The notes under the pieces were generated by a model. It saw only the letters and a program-made list of their open reading frames with translations, was not told the origin of the DNA and did no database searches. From assembly GCF_042654525.1 (NCBI RefSeq), contig NZ_JBHSGP010000012.1, positions 124,001-188,000 of the forward strand: 64,000 bases of DNA. Direction: 5' to 3'. This document shows, piece by piece, positions 42,618 through 51,606 of this stretch; positions within the stretch are counted from its first letter, which is position 1; each line of letters starts with the position of its first letter. The position numbers were made by a program, and so were the translations under genes. The DNA is from Geojedonia litorea. Its GTDB lineage: Bacteria; Bacteroidota; Bacteroidia; Flavobacteriales; Flavobacteriaceae.

Positions 42618-43256
42618 ATGAATTCAGAAGAAAAAGAATTATCCTATACCTCAACAAATTCATACAGCACCTTGAATAACTTAACAGATCAAACAAAATA
42701 TGTTTGGTTTGTGTGCCATGGTATGGGGTATTTAAGTCGTTATTTTTTGAAATATTTTGAAGGTTTAAATCCAACTGACCATTATATTATTGCGCCACAA
42801 GCACAAAGTAAATATTACATTGCTCCAACATTTAAACATGTTGGTGCGAGCTGGCTGACCAAGGAAAACACATTAAAAGAAACTGAAAACGTCATGCGCT
42901 ATTTTGATGCTGTTTTTGAAGCTGAAAAATTGCCTAAAAATGTCCATTTAATTGTGTTTGGCTACTCACAAGGTGTAAGTGTGGCATTACGTTATATCGC
43001 TAAAAAGAAGCTTATTTGTTCACACGTTATAATGCATTCTGGAGGAATTCCAAAAGAACTAAAGCCACAGGATTTAGACTTTTTAAATACAAAAGCACAT
43101 TTAGTATATGGCACTAAAGATGAATATTTAAATGAAGAACGTATGATGGAAGAAAAGAATAGAGCTTTAGAATTGTTTGGAAATCAACTTCAAATTCATC
43201 CGTTTGAAGGCAAGCATGTAGTTAATGTCAATTTTATAACATCTTTAAAATTATGA
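42618..43256 (+). CDS. Alpha/beta-hydrolase fold esterase
   Basis: A 212-residue alpha/beta hydrolase with nucleophile Ser in VFGYSQGVSVALRYI, Asp in LVYGTKDEY and His in FEGKHVVNV, like small phospholipase/carboxylesterases. It diverges from the MenI-MenF operon with a 42-base gap. Its substrate is unknown; it is a conceivable but weak MenH candidate, since no other MenH-type gene was seen in the window. The next gene overlaps its stop by 4 bases. Confidence 0.8.
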   Translation: MNSEEKELSYTSTNSYSTLNNLTDQTKYVWFVCHGMGYLSRYFLKYFEGLNPTDHYIIAPQAQSKYYIAPTFKHVGASWLTKENTLKETENVMRYFDAVFEAEKLPKNVHLIVFGYSQGVSVALRYIAKKKLICSHVIMHSGGIPKELKPQDLDFLNTKAHLVYGTKDEYLNEERMMEEKNRALELFGNQLQIHPFEGKHVVNVNFITSLKL

Positions 43257-43825
43257 AGATTCCTGTTCTCGAAAATAAGCGTGTTAAACTTTCGCTATTA
43301 GATTTAAGCAATTATATGCACCTGCTTCCAATTGCTCAAGAAAAAGATCTAATTTATTATTCCCCTTCAGATATTTCAACTCCAGAAAAATTGAAATCGT
43401 ATGTCCAAACGGCAGTTGATAATTATTACAATAAAACCGCCATTCCATTTATTGTATTTGATAAACTAAAACAGGCTTATGCTGGAAGCACTAGGTTTGG
43501 ACTCATACATTGGGAAAATAAAGTACTTCATATTGGCTGGACTTGGCTAGGCCAAGATTTCCAAGGAACAGGGCTCAACTTACATATAAAATTTTTAATG
43601 CTAGAATACGCCTTTGAAACTTTAAATTTTGAGAAAGTAGAATTCAGGATTGATGAACGTAACATCCGTTCTAGAAAAGCTGTTGAAAAATTAGGCGCCA
43701 CTTTTGAAGGTATTCTTCGTAAAGACACTGTAATGTCTGATGGTTTTAGAAGGAGTACCAGTTGTTATGGCATATTAAAGGAGGAATGGTCTAACATTAA
43801 AGAAACGCTTTATCTACGATTATAA
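43253..43825 (+). CDS. GNAT family N-acetyltransferase (RimJ/RimL-like)
   Basis: A 190-residue GNAT enzyme with VLENKRVKLSLLDLSNYMHLLPIAQE at the N terminus, GSTRFGLIHWENKVLHIGWTWLGQDFQGTGLNLHIKFLML containing the acetyl-CoA loop QGTGLN, and FRIDERNIRSRKAVEKLGATFEGILRKDTVMSDG, the RimJ/RimL C-terminal pattern. Its ATG overlaps the stop of the esterase gene (ATGA), so they are translationally coupled. Acceptor unknown. Confidence 0.86.
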   Translation: MKIPVLENKRVKLSLLDLSNYMHLLPIAQEKDLIYYSPSDISTPEKLKSYVQTAVDNYYNKTAIPFIVFDKLKQAYAGSTRFGLIHWENKVLHIGWTWLGQDFQGTGLNLHIKFLMLEYAFETLNFEKVEFRIDERNIRSRKAVEKLGATFEGILRKDTVMSDGFRRSTSCYGILKEEWSNIKETLYLRL

Positions 43826-43849
43826 ACTATACTATTCAAATACAATGTA

Positions 43850-44173
43850 TTAAACCATCACTTCACTAATCTGTATTATTGGTTCTATATTAGTATAATT
43901 TGGTATATCTCCCAAAATTTTATCTGCGTTTGGACCAAAGGAATTTTGAAATGCATCCATTGAATTGAAATACAAATTACCCATGGCAACATAGGTTGGT
44001 TGAGAATTGGGAGCTCCTCCAGCGATACCTTTCTCGATAGTTGCTCCAATTATAGCTTCACCCAATAATCCTGAAACCATTGCAACATGTGTGTTACAAT
44101 AATATCCCATATCAAATGTTTTGCCTTCGCCATACGGATATAAAACACTGACTTTAATCGTTCCTTTTTTCAT
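43850..44173 (-). CDS. EthD family protein
   Basis: A 107-residue ferredoxin-like (dimeric alpha-beta barrel) protein of the EthD family, with IKVSVLYPYGEGKTFDMGYYCNTHVAMV, where the family usually has DxxYYxxxHxPL, and QPTYVAMGNLYFNSMDAFQNSFG. EthD was found in ethyl tert-butyl ether degradation; most homologues have no known role. Single gene. Confidence 0.83.
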   Translation of the reverse strand: MKKGTIKVSVLYPYGEGKTFDMGYYCNTHVAMVSGLLGEAIIGATIEKGIAGGAPNSQPTYVAMGNLYFNSMDAFQNSFGPNADKILGDIPNYTNIEPIIQISEVMV

Positions 44174-44309
44174 AATGTATAATTTTAAAATTAAAAAGGT
44201 AAGCAGGCAGATGGTACAACTTGTAAATTACTCATTTTTTGAAACTTAAAAAAATAATCTGTTATAAAGAACGCTATTTAACTAGCAAAAAACTCAAAGA
44301 TTTAAATGC

Positions 44310-45476
44310 CTAATTAACAGCTTTCTCTTTTTTAACTTCCTCCAGAACATGAACGTTTTCAATTAAAGTTGATTTTAAACTAATTGCGATTTCATAAGCC
44401 ATTAAAGGTGGTACTGCATTACCTATCTGCTGGTATTGGCTCAAACCTTTTTCCCAACTCATTTTGGTTCGCATACCTTCAAATATAAAATCATCAGGAA
44501 AGGACTGCAATCGTGCACCTTCCCTAGCTGTAAAATTCCGGTCTAGATACGGGTGAATAAAATTACTTTGAAAAGAAGCCGCAATAGTTGGTGCAGGTTT
44601 ATCTTTAAAAAGGCGTAAATTATTCTGACTGAATTTAATTTTTGATTTTTCATTTGGGCTACCACGTTTCACCGCTCCGTGAGTTTCCCATACATCCAAT
44701 AAATTTTGACCAGGCTTTATCGCTTTAAAACGATCAATCAAGCGCTGTGTATGTTTCATAGCTATATGATTATACACTTGCTTTGAATGTTTCCGCATTA
44801 ATTTTTGATAGTTGTTTTTAGGCAGAGATAAATACGGCATTAAGACTTCCCCTTCGCCGGCATTAATGTCTGGTAAATCTGAAATCGCTTCACCAACGGT
44901 TATTTCTTTTGCTTCTTTTTTTGAAGGAAATAATGGAATTTTATTTAAATCTTTCCTTATTCCGATAACAATGACGCGTTCTCTGGATTGTGGCACTCCG
45001 TAATCAGAGGCTTTTAAGACTTCGTAACGCACCTCATAACCAAATTGTCCTGCCGATTGAAATTCTTCTAAAATCTGTTGCATCACTTGTCCGGATTGCA
45101 TAGACAACAAGCCTTTAACGTTTTCCATCACAAAGGCCTTTGGATTGTACCAATCAATTGTTTTTACGAACTCATAAAACAGTTTATTTCTAGGATCTTC
45201 AGATACTTTATTTCTTCGTTTATTAGCTAAACTAAAGCCCTGACAAGGTGGACCTCCTAATATCACATCAATCTGTTTTGTATTAATGATATTATCAAAA
45301 TCTACTTTGGTGAAATTTGACAAATCACCACATAAAAAAGGCGTTTCGGGAAAGTTTCTGGTAAAGGTTTTTTCGCAATTTTCATCAATATCTGAAGCCA
45401 AAACCGAATTAAACCCAGCCCAATGAAAGCCAAGCGTCATACCGCCACAACCAGAGAAAAGATCTATAGAGTTCAA
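44310..45476 (-). CDS. DNA (cytosine-5) methyltransferase
   Basis: A 388-residue C5-cytosine methyltransferase with motif I IDLFSGCGGMTLGFHWAGF (SAM binding), motif IV GGPPCQGFSLANKRR with the catalytic Cys, motif VI FVMENVKGLL, motif VIII in YGVPQSRERVIVIG (QxRxR), and motifs IX/X with QIGNAVPPLMAYEIA. The target recognition domain (about 190-300) does not show its target. No restriction endonuclease, vsr or modification partner flanks it within the visible window, so it is orphan here. Composition resembles its neighbours. Confidence 0.92.
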   Translation of the reverse strand: MNSIDLFSGCGGMTLGFHWAGFNSVLASDIDENCEKTFTRNFPETPFLCGDLSNFTKVDFDNIINTKQIDVILGGPPCQGFSLANKRRNKVSEDPRNKLFYEFVKTIDWYNPKAFVMENVKGLLSMQSGQVMQQILEEFQSAGQFGYEVRYEVLKASDYGVPQSRERVIVIGIRKDLNKIPLFPSKKEAKEITVGEAISDLPDINAGEGEVLMPYLSLPKNNYQKLMRKHSKQVYNHIAMKHTQRLIDRFKAIKPGQNLLDVWETHGAVKRGSPNEKSKIKFSQNNLRLFKDKPAPTIAASFQSNFIHPYLDRNFTAREGARLQSFPDDFIFEGMRTKMSWEKGLSQYQQIGNAVPPLMAYEIAISLKSTLIENVHVLEEVKKEKAVN

Positions 45477-45610
45477 AGAATAAGCTTATTCAAAATTCAA
45501 TAACGAAAATAATTTTTTTAAGTTTTAAATCAGAATCTGAATTGAAGGACTTTTATCGAGTTATTAACAATAAAACTCATGTTTAATAAGCATTAGTGAA
45601 TTTCACTTTC

Positions 45611-46561
45611 TCACTTTGTGATTAAATTCTTGATAATTTCTTTAGTTGGTAAAATGGCTCGGGTATGTTCGATGCTGGGTCCTGCTACCCAAACGGTTTT
45701 ATAGGTAACCTCTTTCGCTGCTTTTTCAGTAGCACGCATACCTATTGAAAATCGAATCATCTTTACCCATTTTTTAAGTTTTTTGTTCTTATTTAAAATC
45801 GATTCTAACCACGTCGCTTTAGTACCCACTTTTTGAACATAAGGCGTGTTTATTACAGTACAAGGCGTACCTGAAATGCGTTCAGTTACAATAATATCAT
45901 TTGCTCCATAATCTACACAGGCTTGCTTATACTCTTCTGTTACATTGGCTTCAATCGATGCAATAAAAGGACTACCTACTGATACTCCAGCGGCCCCATG
46001 GCTTAACATTTTATCTACATCAGCTCTACATCCCACACCACCAGCTGAAATTACAGGGATTGAAATGTTTTGCGTCAACAATTTAATGAGATCCTCGGGT
46101 GATAAATTACCTCTATGCCCTCCCGCTTCATTATTAACAGCAATGGCGGCATCGGCACCTAAAGCTTCAACTTTTTGTGCAAATTTTAAATCTACCACGT
46201 CACAAAATACTTTTATTCCAGCTTTATGGGCTTGCTTAATAGTTTCCTCTGGACTACCTAATGAAGTTATAATAAAATCACAGCCTTCTTGGCACAATAC
46301 TTCTAGCTGCCCTTTATATTTAATATTTGATTTATTAACTATTAAATTGAAACCAAAAGCTCCCCCTTCAACTTTATTAGCTTTTAATTCTAGTATTGCC
46401 GCTCGAAGTTCGTCAAGTGTTCGGTAATTTAGGGCTGGAATACAACCGGCAATTCCACTCTTCATAGCTTCAATAACCATAGAAGTATTTGAAACCAAAA
46501 ACATTGGAGCTTGGATGATGGGGTAATTGATTTTAAGTAATTCGTTGAGTTTAGCTGTCAT
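45611..46561 (-). CDS. Nitronate monooxygenase (FMN-dependent)
   Basis: A 316-residue TIM-barrel FMN enzyme of the nitronate monooxygenase (2-nitropropane dioxygenase) family. Visible are the N-terminal YPIIQAPMFLVSN, VNNEAGGHRGNLS with the catalytic-region His, IPVISAGGVGCRADVDKMLSHGAAGVSVGSPFIAS for FMN phosphate binding, and a lid near the C terminus. It would oxidise nitronates such as propionate 3-nitronate. The distinction from enoyl-ACP reductase FabK is based on length and the AGGHRG motif. It starts within a bidirectional promoter region with a 14-bp palindrome. Confidence 0.85.
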   Translation of the reverse strand: MTAKLNELLKINYPIIQAPMFLVSNTSMVIEAMKSGIAGCIPALNYRTLDELRAAILELKANKVEGGAFGFNLIVNKSNIKYKGQLEVLCQEGCDFIITSLGSPEETIKQAHKAGIKVFCDVVDLKFAQKVEALGADAAIAVNNEAGGHRGNLSPEDLIKLLTQNISIPVISAGGVGCRADVDKMLSHGAAGVSVGSPFIASIEANVTEEYKQACVDYGANDIIVTERISGTPCTVINTPYVQKVGTKATWLESILNKNKKLKKWVKMIRFSIGMRATEKAAKEVTYKTVWVAGPSIEHTRAILPTKEIIKNLITK

Positions 46562-46582
46562 TTATAATAAATTAAGATGTAA

Positions 46583-46590
46583 CAAATATA
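46583..46590 (-). promoter_or_regulatory. -7 promoter element of the nitronate monooxygenase gene
   Basis: The reverse strand reads TATATTTG, matching TAnnTTTG, 22 bases before the ATG at 46561. Confidence 0.55.
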
Positions 46591-46599
46591 CTAATTTTG

Positions 46600-46613
46600 T
46601 TATGCATGCATAA
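46600..46613. promoter_or_regulatory. Perfect 14-bp palindrome in the nitronate monooxygenase promoter
   Basis: TTATGCATGCATAA is perfectly symmetrical and lies in the -7/-33 spacer of the reverse-strand promoter, where a repressor or activator could act. No regulator gene is adjacent, so the binding protein is unknown. Confidence 0.5.
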
Positions 46614-46875
46614 TATTTATGGGAGAAAACAATGTTTAAACCCCTGCAAATACTAATATTATATTAAAATTCTCATAAAACATTCTTAACAAGCACTTTA
46701 AATAAAATTATGATTTCTATATTTAAGTAATAATTTTAAACGGCATACTTTATAAATTCATCAATCAAAATCATCACAATCATCACCATCACCTTTAATG
46801 AGTTTTTAATAGTTAGTCCATAACCATCTTTAAAATTAGAATTTTAATTACGTAAAAATTTAAAACTCTAATATT

Positions 46876-47412
46876 ATGAAAACTCAATTGTTTGGTTTAT
46901 TATTTTTAGGACTAACCACCCTAGCCTATTCTCAATCTGAATCTGAAACAGACCCTGAAGCCGAAAATGTTGGCTTGAAAAATGTAGTTATTTCTGCTAA
47001 CAGCAAATATCTAAGTGAAGCCTTTGATGATAACACTCCCAATTCGGTAAAAGATATCGAATATAAGGTTGCTACCTATGATTTAAGTAAGTCAGAGGTC
47101 TTTGACAAAGAATATGAAGGATATCTTGTAGATTTCGCTGGTGATAGTTTTAATGTTAAAACTTCTTACGATTCTGAAGGATTTATCATTTCTTCTAATG
47201 AACGATTTGAAGATGTCCTCTTACCACATTATTTGCGCCAGTCGGTTTATAAAGAATATCCTGGATGGATAGCTCACAGTAATTCCTATTCTGTACAGTA
47301 CAATCACAAAACAGGTGCCAAAAAAAGATATAAAGTACAATTAAGAAAGGACGGTAAACGCAAGAACTTAAAAATAGATGTACAAAGTGACATGTCACTG
47401 GTATACAACTAA
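46876..47412 (+). CDS. Secreted protein of unknown function
   Basis: A 178-residue protein with a signal peptide (MKTQLFGLLFLGLTTLAYSQ). The mature part is beta-strand rich with an acidic start and a basic C terminus (AKKRYKVQLRKDGKRKNLKI). I recognise no domain with certainty; a PepSY-like fold is possible from the VYKEYPGW...YKVQLRKDGK pattern. A terminator follows. Confidence 0.72.
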   Translation: MKTQLFGLLFLGLTTLAYSQSESETDPEAENVGLKNVVISANSKYLSEAFDDNTPNSVKDIEYKVATYDLSKSEVFDKEYEGYLVDFAGDSFNVKTSYDSEGFIISSNERFEDVLLPHYLRQSVYKEYPGWIAHSNSYSVQYNHKTGAKKRYKVQLRKDGKRKNLKIDVQSDMSLVYN

Positions 47413-47433
47413 ACTTGACTAATAGATATAAAA

Positions 47434-47461
47434 AAAACGCAACCAAATTGGTTGCGTTTTT
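47434..47461. terminator. Bidirectional terminator between the secreted protein gene and dnaK
   Basis: AAAACGCAACC pairs with GGTTGCGTTTT around an AAATT loop. It has T-runs on both strands. Confidence 0.88.
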
Positions 47462-47475
47462 ACATTTATATTGAG

Positions 47476-47496
47476 ATGCTGAAATGTTTTCAGCAT
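47476..47496. other. Second hairpin just downstream of dnaK
   Basis: ATGCTGAAA and TTTCAGCAT pair around a TGT loop. There is no T-run on the reverse strand, so it may protect the dnaK mRNA 3' end rather than terminate. Confidence 0.5.
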
Positions 47497-47504
47497 TTTG
47501 ATGT

Positions 47505-49409
47505 TTACTTAACTTCTTCGAAGTCTACGTCTTCAACATCGCTACCTTCTGCCTGTCCATTTTGGCTTGCATCAGGACCTGGTTGAGCTGCACCTTGTTG
47601 TGCTTCAGCTTGTGCTTTGTACATTTCTTCACTAGCAACTTTCCAAGCCTCATTGATTTTCTCTAAAGCTGGATCAATAACCTCTAAATCTTTTGTTTCA
47701 AAGGCTTTTTTCAACTCTTCTAAAGCTTCTTCAATTGGTTTCTTTTTATCATCTGATAATTTGTCACCAAACTCTTTAAGTTGACTTTCTGTTTGGAAAA
47801 TCATAGCATCAGCCGCATTCAATTTATCTGCTTTTTCTTTAGCTTTTTTATCTGCTTCAGCATTTGCTTCAGCATCAGCTTTCATCTTTTGAATTTCTTC
47901 TTCTGTTAAGCCTGAAGAAGCTTCGATACGAATATCCTGCGTTTTATTGGTCGCCTTATCTGTAGCCGTTACATGAATGATCCCATTGGCATCAATATCA
48001 AAAGTTACTTCAATTTGAGGTGTACCACGTCTTGCTGGTGGAATTCCATCTAAATGGAAACGTCCAATAGTTTTATTGTCGGCAGCCATAGCTCTTTCTC
48101 CTTGCAAAACATGAATCTCAACAGAAGGTTGATTATCGGCTGCGGTAGAGAATACCTGTGACTTTTTAGTTGGGATTGTTGTGTTGGCTTCAATTAATTT
48201 AGTCATCACATTACCCATAGTTTCAATACCAAGTGATAATGGTGTTACGTCTAAAAGTAATACATCTTTAACATCTCCTGTTAAAACACCACCTTGGATT
48301 CCTGCACCTACAGCAACCACCTCATCTGGATTCACACCTTTACTCGGTGCTTTACCAAAGAATTTTTCTACAGCCGATTGTACTGCTGGAATACGAGTTG
48401 ACCCCCCAACTAAGATGATTTCATCGATATCATTTTTAGTTAGACCAGCAGCTTTAAGTGCTGATTGACAAGGTTCAATTGTGCGTTTTACCAAGTCATC
48501 AATCAGTTGCTCAAATTTAGCTCTAGTTAATGTTCTCACCAAGTGTTTTGGTCCACTAGCAGTAGCAGTAACATAAGGCAAGTTTATTTCGGTTTGTGCA
48601 GATGATGATAATTCAATTTTAGCTTTTTCAGCAGCTTCTTTTAAACGCTGTAAGGCCATTGGGTCTTTACGTAAATCAATGCTTTCGTCCTTATTAAATT
48701 CGTCAGCTAACCAATCAATTACTTTTTGATCAACGTCATCACCACCTAAATGGGTATCACCATCAGTTGACAATACTTCAAAAACACCATCCCCTAACTC
48801 TAAGATCGACACATCATGGGTTCCACCTCCAAAGTCAAATACAACAATTTTTTGGTCTTTCCCCTTCTTGTCAAGACCATATGCTAATGCAGCAGCTGTT
48901 GGTTCGTTAATTATACGACGAACTTTTAATCCTGCGATTTCACCTGCTTCTTTAGTTGCTTGACGTTGTGAATCGTTAAAATAAGCTGGAACAGTAATAA
49001 CCGCTTCACTAACGGTTGTCCCTAAATAATCTTCAGCAGTTTTCTTCATTTTTTGAAGAATCATCGCCGATAATTCTTGTGGGGTATATAAACGCCCATC
49101 AATATCAACTCTAGGAGTATCGTTATCCCCTTTTACTACTTTATAAGGTACACGTTCTGCTTCTTTTTTAGATTCAGAATATTTGTTACCCATAAAACGT
49201 TTAATAGAATAAACTGTTTTTGTTGGGTTTGTTACGGCCTGACGTTTTGCTGGGTCACCAACTTTAATTTCACCTCCGTCTACAAAGGCAATGACAGATG
49301 GTGTTGTACGTTTACCTTCCGCATTAGGAATAACAACTGGCTCGCTTCCTTCCATTACCGAAACACAAGAGTTGGTTGTTCCTAAATCGATTCCAATAAT
49401 CTTACTCAT
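47505..49409 (-). CDS. dnaK: Molecular chaperone DnaK (Hsp70)
   Basis: A 634-residue Hsp70 with the ATPase domain starting IGIDLGTTNSCVSVMEG, phosphate loops VFDFGGGTHDVSILELGDG and EIILVGGSTRIPAVQ, the interdomain linker DVLLLDVTPLSLGIETMG, and the acidic C-terminal tail ending SDVEDVDFEEVK. It folds and refolds proteins with DnaJ and GrpE, neither of which is adjacent. The upstream sequence has no perfect TAnnTTTG, only a TAGGTTTC at one mismatch. Confidence 0.97.
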   Translation of the reverse strand: MSKIIGIDLGTTNSCVSVMEGSEPVVIPNAEGKRTTPSVIAFVDGGEIKVGDPAKRQAVTNPTKTVYSIKRFMGNKYSESKKEAERVPYKVVKGDNDTPRVDIDGRLYTPQELSAMILQKMKKTAEDYLGTTVSEAVITVPAYFNDSQRQATKEAGEIAGLKVRRIINEPTAAALAYGLDKKGKDQKIVVFDFGGGTHDVSILELGDGVFEVLSTDGDTHLGGDDVDQKVIDWLADEFNKDESIDLRKDPMALQRLKEAAEKAKIELSSSAQTEINLPYVTATASGPKHLVRTLTRAKFEQLIDDLVKRTIEPCQSALKAAGLTKNDIDEIILVGGSTRIPAVQSAVEKFFGKAPSKGVNPDEVVAVGAGIQGGVLTGDVKDVLLLDVTPLSLGIETMGNVMTKLIEANTTIPTKKSQVFSTAADNQPSVEIHVLQGERAMAADNKTIGRFHLDGIPPARRGTPQIEVTFDIDANGIIHVTATDKATNKTQDIRIEASSGLTEEEIQKMKADAEANAEADKKAKEKADKLNAADAMIFQTESQLKEFGDKLSDDKKKPIEEALEELKKAFETKDLEVIDPALEKINEAWKVASEEMYKAQAEAQQGAAQPGPDASQNGQAEGSDVEDVDFEEVK

Positions 49410-49586
49410 AATTGTTCTCTTTTGTATTAATTAGTCCCTGTTAAACCAGAAACCTATATTGATTGTTCATTTTTAAATTCGTAAGGTATATGACAATGAT
49501 TATGCCATGACAAAAAATATGACAAGGTGTCATTTTAATCATTTAAAGTTTTATTCTTCTTTACATATATATTCTTTTAAAGACTT

Positions 49587-49594
49587 TATATTTG
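49587..49594 (+). promoter_or_regulatory. Putative -7 promoter element of sdaA
   Basis: TATATTTG matches TAnnTTTG, 25 bases before the ATG at 49620. Confidence 0.5.
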
Positions 49595-49619
49595 TCCAAA
49601 ATCTATAACGTTTTCGTAC

Positions 49620-51044
49620 ATGGAATGTATTTCGGTTTTCGATATGTTGAAAATTGGTGTCGGGCCTTCAAGCTCCCACACTTTAGGGCCTTGGAGAGCG
49701 GCTCAACGCTGGATAAAAGAGCTTAAGGAAAATAACAAGTTTGATGCAGTGGAACGTGTACAAGTTGACTTATATGGCTCTTTGTCATTAACTGGAAAGG
49801 GGCACGCTACAGATTATGCCATCATGTTAGGATTGAGTGGTGCCGATCCAGAAACCATTCCAACCGAAACCATTGATATAGTTATAGCTTCAATAAACAA
49901 TACCAAGCAATTGCCTTTAAACAACGAAAAGGTTATTGACTTTGACCCTAAATCAGATATCGTTTTCAATAAACAATTTTTACCTTTTCATGCGAATGGA
50001 TTAAAATTTACTGCAACGGTAAATGGTAAAAAAACGAGCTCTACGTTTTACTCAATTGGTGGTGGATTTGTGGTTAAGGAAGAACGCAAGAACTCAAAAA
50101 AGAATAAGGAAATATTTTTCAACACCTTTCCTTATCCCATCCAATTAGGAACAGAGCTATTAAACTATTGTAACCAGTTAAAAATGCCAATTTCTAGCGT
50201 AGTTCTGGAAAACGAAAAATCAATACGTACACCAGAACAGATAGATTTTGAACTCAAACGTATTTGGGACACCATGTTGGAGTGCATGTACATTGGTTGT
50301 CATACTGAAGGAAATTTACCCGGAGGGTTAAATGTACGCAGGCGTGCTTTTGATAGTCACCAAAAGTTAATTGGCGATTTACCCTATACTACGCCTCAAG
50401 AATGGTTAGAAACCATACGGAAAACTGAAGTTAAATTTAGACAGATTCTTAAATGGGTAAGTTGCTTTGCTTTAGCTGTAAATGAAGTAAATGCGTCGTT
50501 AGGTCGCGTAGTTACTGCCCCCACCAATGGTAGTGCAGGTGTCATCCCCGCAGTTTTGATGTATTATATGGTGATTGAAAACCATGAAGCCGATTTTGAA
50601 CATGTCAAAAAGTTTCTTTTAGTTGCTGGTGAAATAGGAAGCATATTTAAAAAAGGTGCTACAATTTCTGCAGCCATGGGTGGTTGTCAGGCCGAAATAG
50701 GTGTTTCTGCGGCCATGGCTGCTGGTGCATTATGCGAGCTTCTTGGTGGTACGCCTGACCAAGTTTTAATTGCTGCTGAAATTGCTATGGAACACCATTT
50801 AGGACTTACTTGTGACCCTATTGGAGGATTGGTTCAAATTCCTTGTATTGAACGCAACTCCATGGGTGCTATAAAAGCCATAAACGCTGCTGAATTAGCA
50901 ATTGATACCGATCCAAAAAATGTAAAGGTACCTTTGGACAAGGTGGTTGCAACCATGTGGGAAACTGCAAAGGATATGAATACAAAATATAAAGAAACTT
51001 CTGAAGGCGGTCTGGCAATTGGTGTTAACATGTCTGATTGTTAA
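49620..51044 (+). CDS. sdaA: L-serine ammonia-lyase (L-serine dehydratase), iron-sulfur type
   Basis: A 474-residue single-chain serine dehydratase converting L-serine to pyruvate and ammonia. The N-terminal beta domain has SVFDMLKIGVGPSSSHTLGPWRAA; the alpha domain has TAPTNGSAGVIPAVLMYY, AAMGGCQAEIGVSAAMAAGAL and LGLTCDPIGGLVQIPCIERN, whose Cys residues bind the 4Fe-4S cluster. Normal length for the single-subunit type. Its last four bases overlap the convergent downstream gene. Confidence 0.94.
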   Translation: MECISVFDMLKIGVGPSSSHTLGPWRAAQRWIKELKENNKFDAVERVQVDLYGSLSLTGKGHATDYAIMLGLSGADPETIPTETIDIVIASINNTKQLPLNNEKVIDFDPKSDIVFNKQFLPFHANGLKFTATVNGKKTSSTFYSIGGGFVVKEERKNSKKNKEIFFNTFPYPIQLGTELLNYCNQLKMPISSVVLENEKSIRTPEQIDFELKRIWDTMLECMYIGCHTEGNLPGGLNVRRRAFDSHQKLIGDLPYTTPQEWLETIRKTEVKFRQILKWVSCFALAVNEVNASLGRVVTAPTNGSAGVIPAVLMYYMVIENHEADFEHVKKFLLVAGEIGSIFKKGATISAAMGGCQAEIGVSAAMAAGALCELLGGTPDQVLIAAEIAMEHHLGLTCDPIGGLVQIPCIERNSMGAIKAINAAELAIDTDPKNVKVPLDKVVATMWETAKDMNTKYKETSEGGLAIGVNMSDC

Positions 51045-51505
51045 TCATTCGTTTCACAACCAATTTTTCTTCTAGTATCAATTAAATACACAATTTTCCA
51101 TTTCCCGTTTTCATTAAATAACTGGAACGAGTTAACACCACAGTGACTAAATTTTCCATCAAACCAAAATTCGTAAGGTGTCCAGGCATGTGCCATCGGG
51201 CCATCGACCTGAATATTAAATCCTAGAAGTTTTTCTTCAAATTTCTGATTTTTTGGAATTGAAGTTATGGATTTTAAAAAATTACCAAAACCAACTGTTT
51301 TTACACTCGGCATACCTTCTGCATTATTGCCTATGGTTTGTAATATAACAGATTCACTTACATGTGGCTTAATTGCCAAACTATCTTGCTTATGAAATCC
51401 ATCAAAAAATGAAAGGATGGTTTGTTTGACTTCTAGTTCTGATTTAGATTGGGAAAATCCATTTAATCCAAAAAGGAAAATTACAATAATAATCGTTTTA
51501 TTCAT
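51041..51505 (-). CDS. Exported NTF2-like (SnoaL-type) protein
   Basis: A 154-residue protein with a signal peptide (MNKTIIIVIFLFGLNGFSQ). The mature part has an NTF2-like fold: ELEVKQTILSFFDGFHKQDSLAIKPHVSESV, then strands ending VNSFQLFNENGKWKIVYLIDTRR. Such domains are used for binding or enzymatic pockets; function unknown. I prefer the ATG at 51505 (51511 possible); ATGs further up lie in non-conserved sequence. The 3' end overlaps sdaA by 4 bases in convergent orientation. Confidence 0.72.
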   Translation of the reverse strand: MNKTIIIVIFLFGLNGFSQSKSELEVKQTILSFFDGFHKQDSLAIKPHVSESVILQTIGNNAEGMPSVKTVGFGNFLKSITSIPKNQKFEEKLLGFNIQVDGPMAHAWTPYEFWFDGKFSHCGVNSFQLFNENGKWKIVYLIDTRRKIGCETND

Positions 51506-51606
51506 GTTCATTTTAGTGTTTGAAAGTTTTAAAGATACTAGGATTTCACATTCATTTACCCAAAAGTTGCTCAAAACTCTTTATTTTTACATCAAACTTT
51601 AAAATT

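Larger units (their letters stand above)
46562..46875. other. Intergenic region with divergent promoter elements and a 14-bp palindrome
   Basis: The 314-base gap lies between the divergent nitronate monooxygenase and DUF-type secreted protein genes. It holds the reverse -7 element at 46583-46590, a possible forward -7 (TAATTTTG) at 46592-46599, the palindrome at 46600-46613, and an ATC/CAC-rich stretch at 46767-46797. I found no convincing gene or RNA. Confidence 0.6.

Noticed and set aside
45945..46427. 160-codon open frame opposite the nitronate monooxygenase gene
   Set aside because: It is an antisense shadow of a well-conserved enzyme, with no promoter and no recognisable domain.
46767..46797. 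ATC/CAC short repeats as a possible CRISPR or regulatory array
   Set aside because: Units are 3-6 bases, irregular, without spacers; a low-complexity stretch is enough to explain them.
51520..51606. N-terminal extension of panB
   Set aside because: The extra 29 codons have no homology to PanB and overlap the upstream region of the divergent gene.
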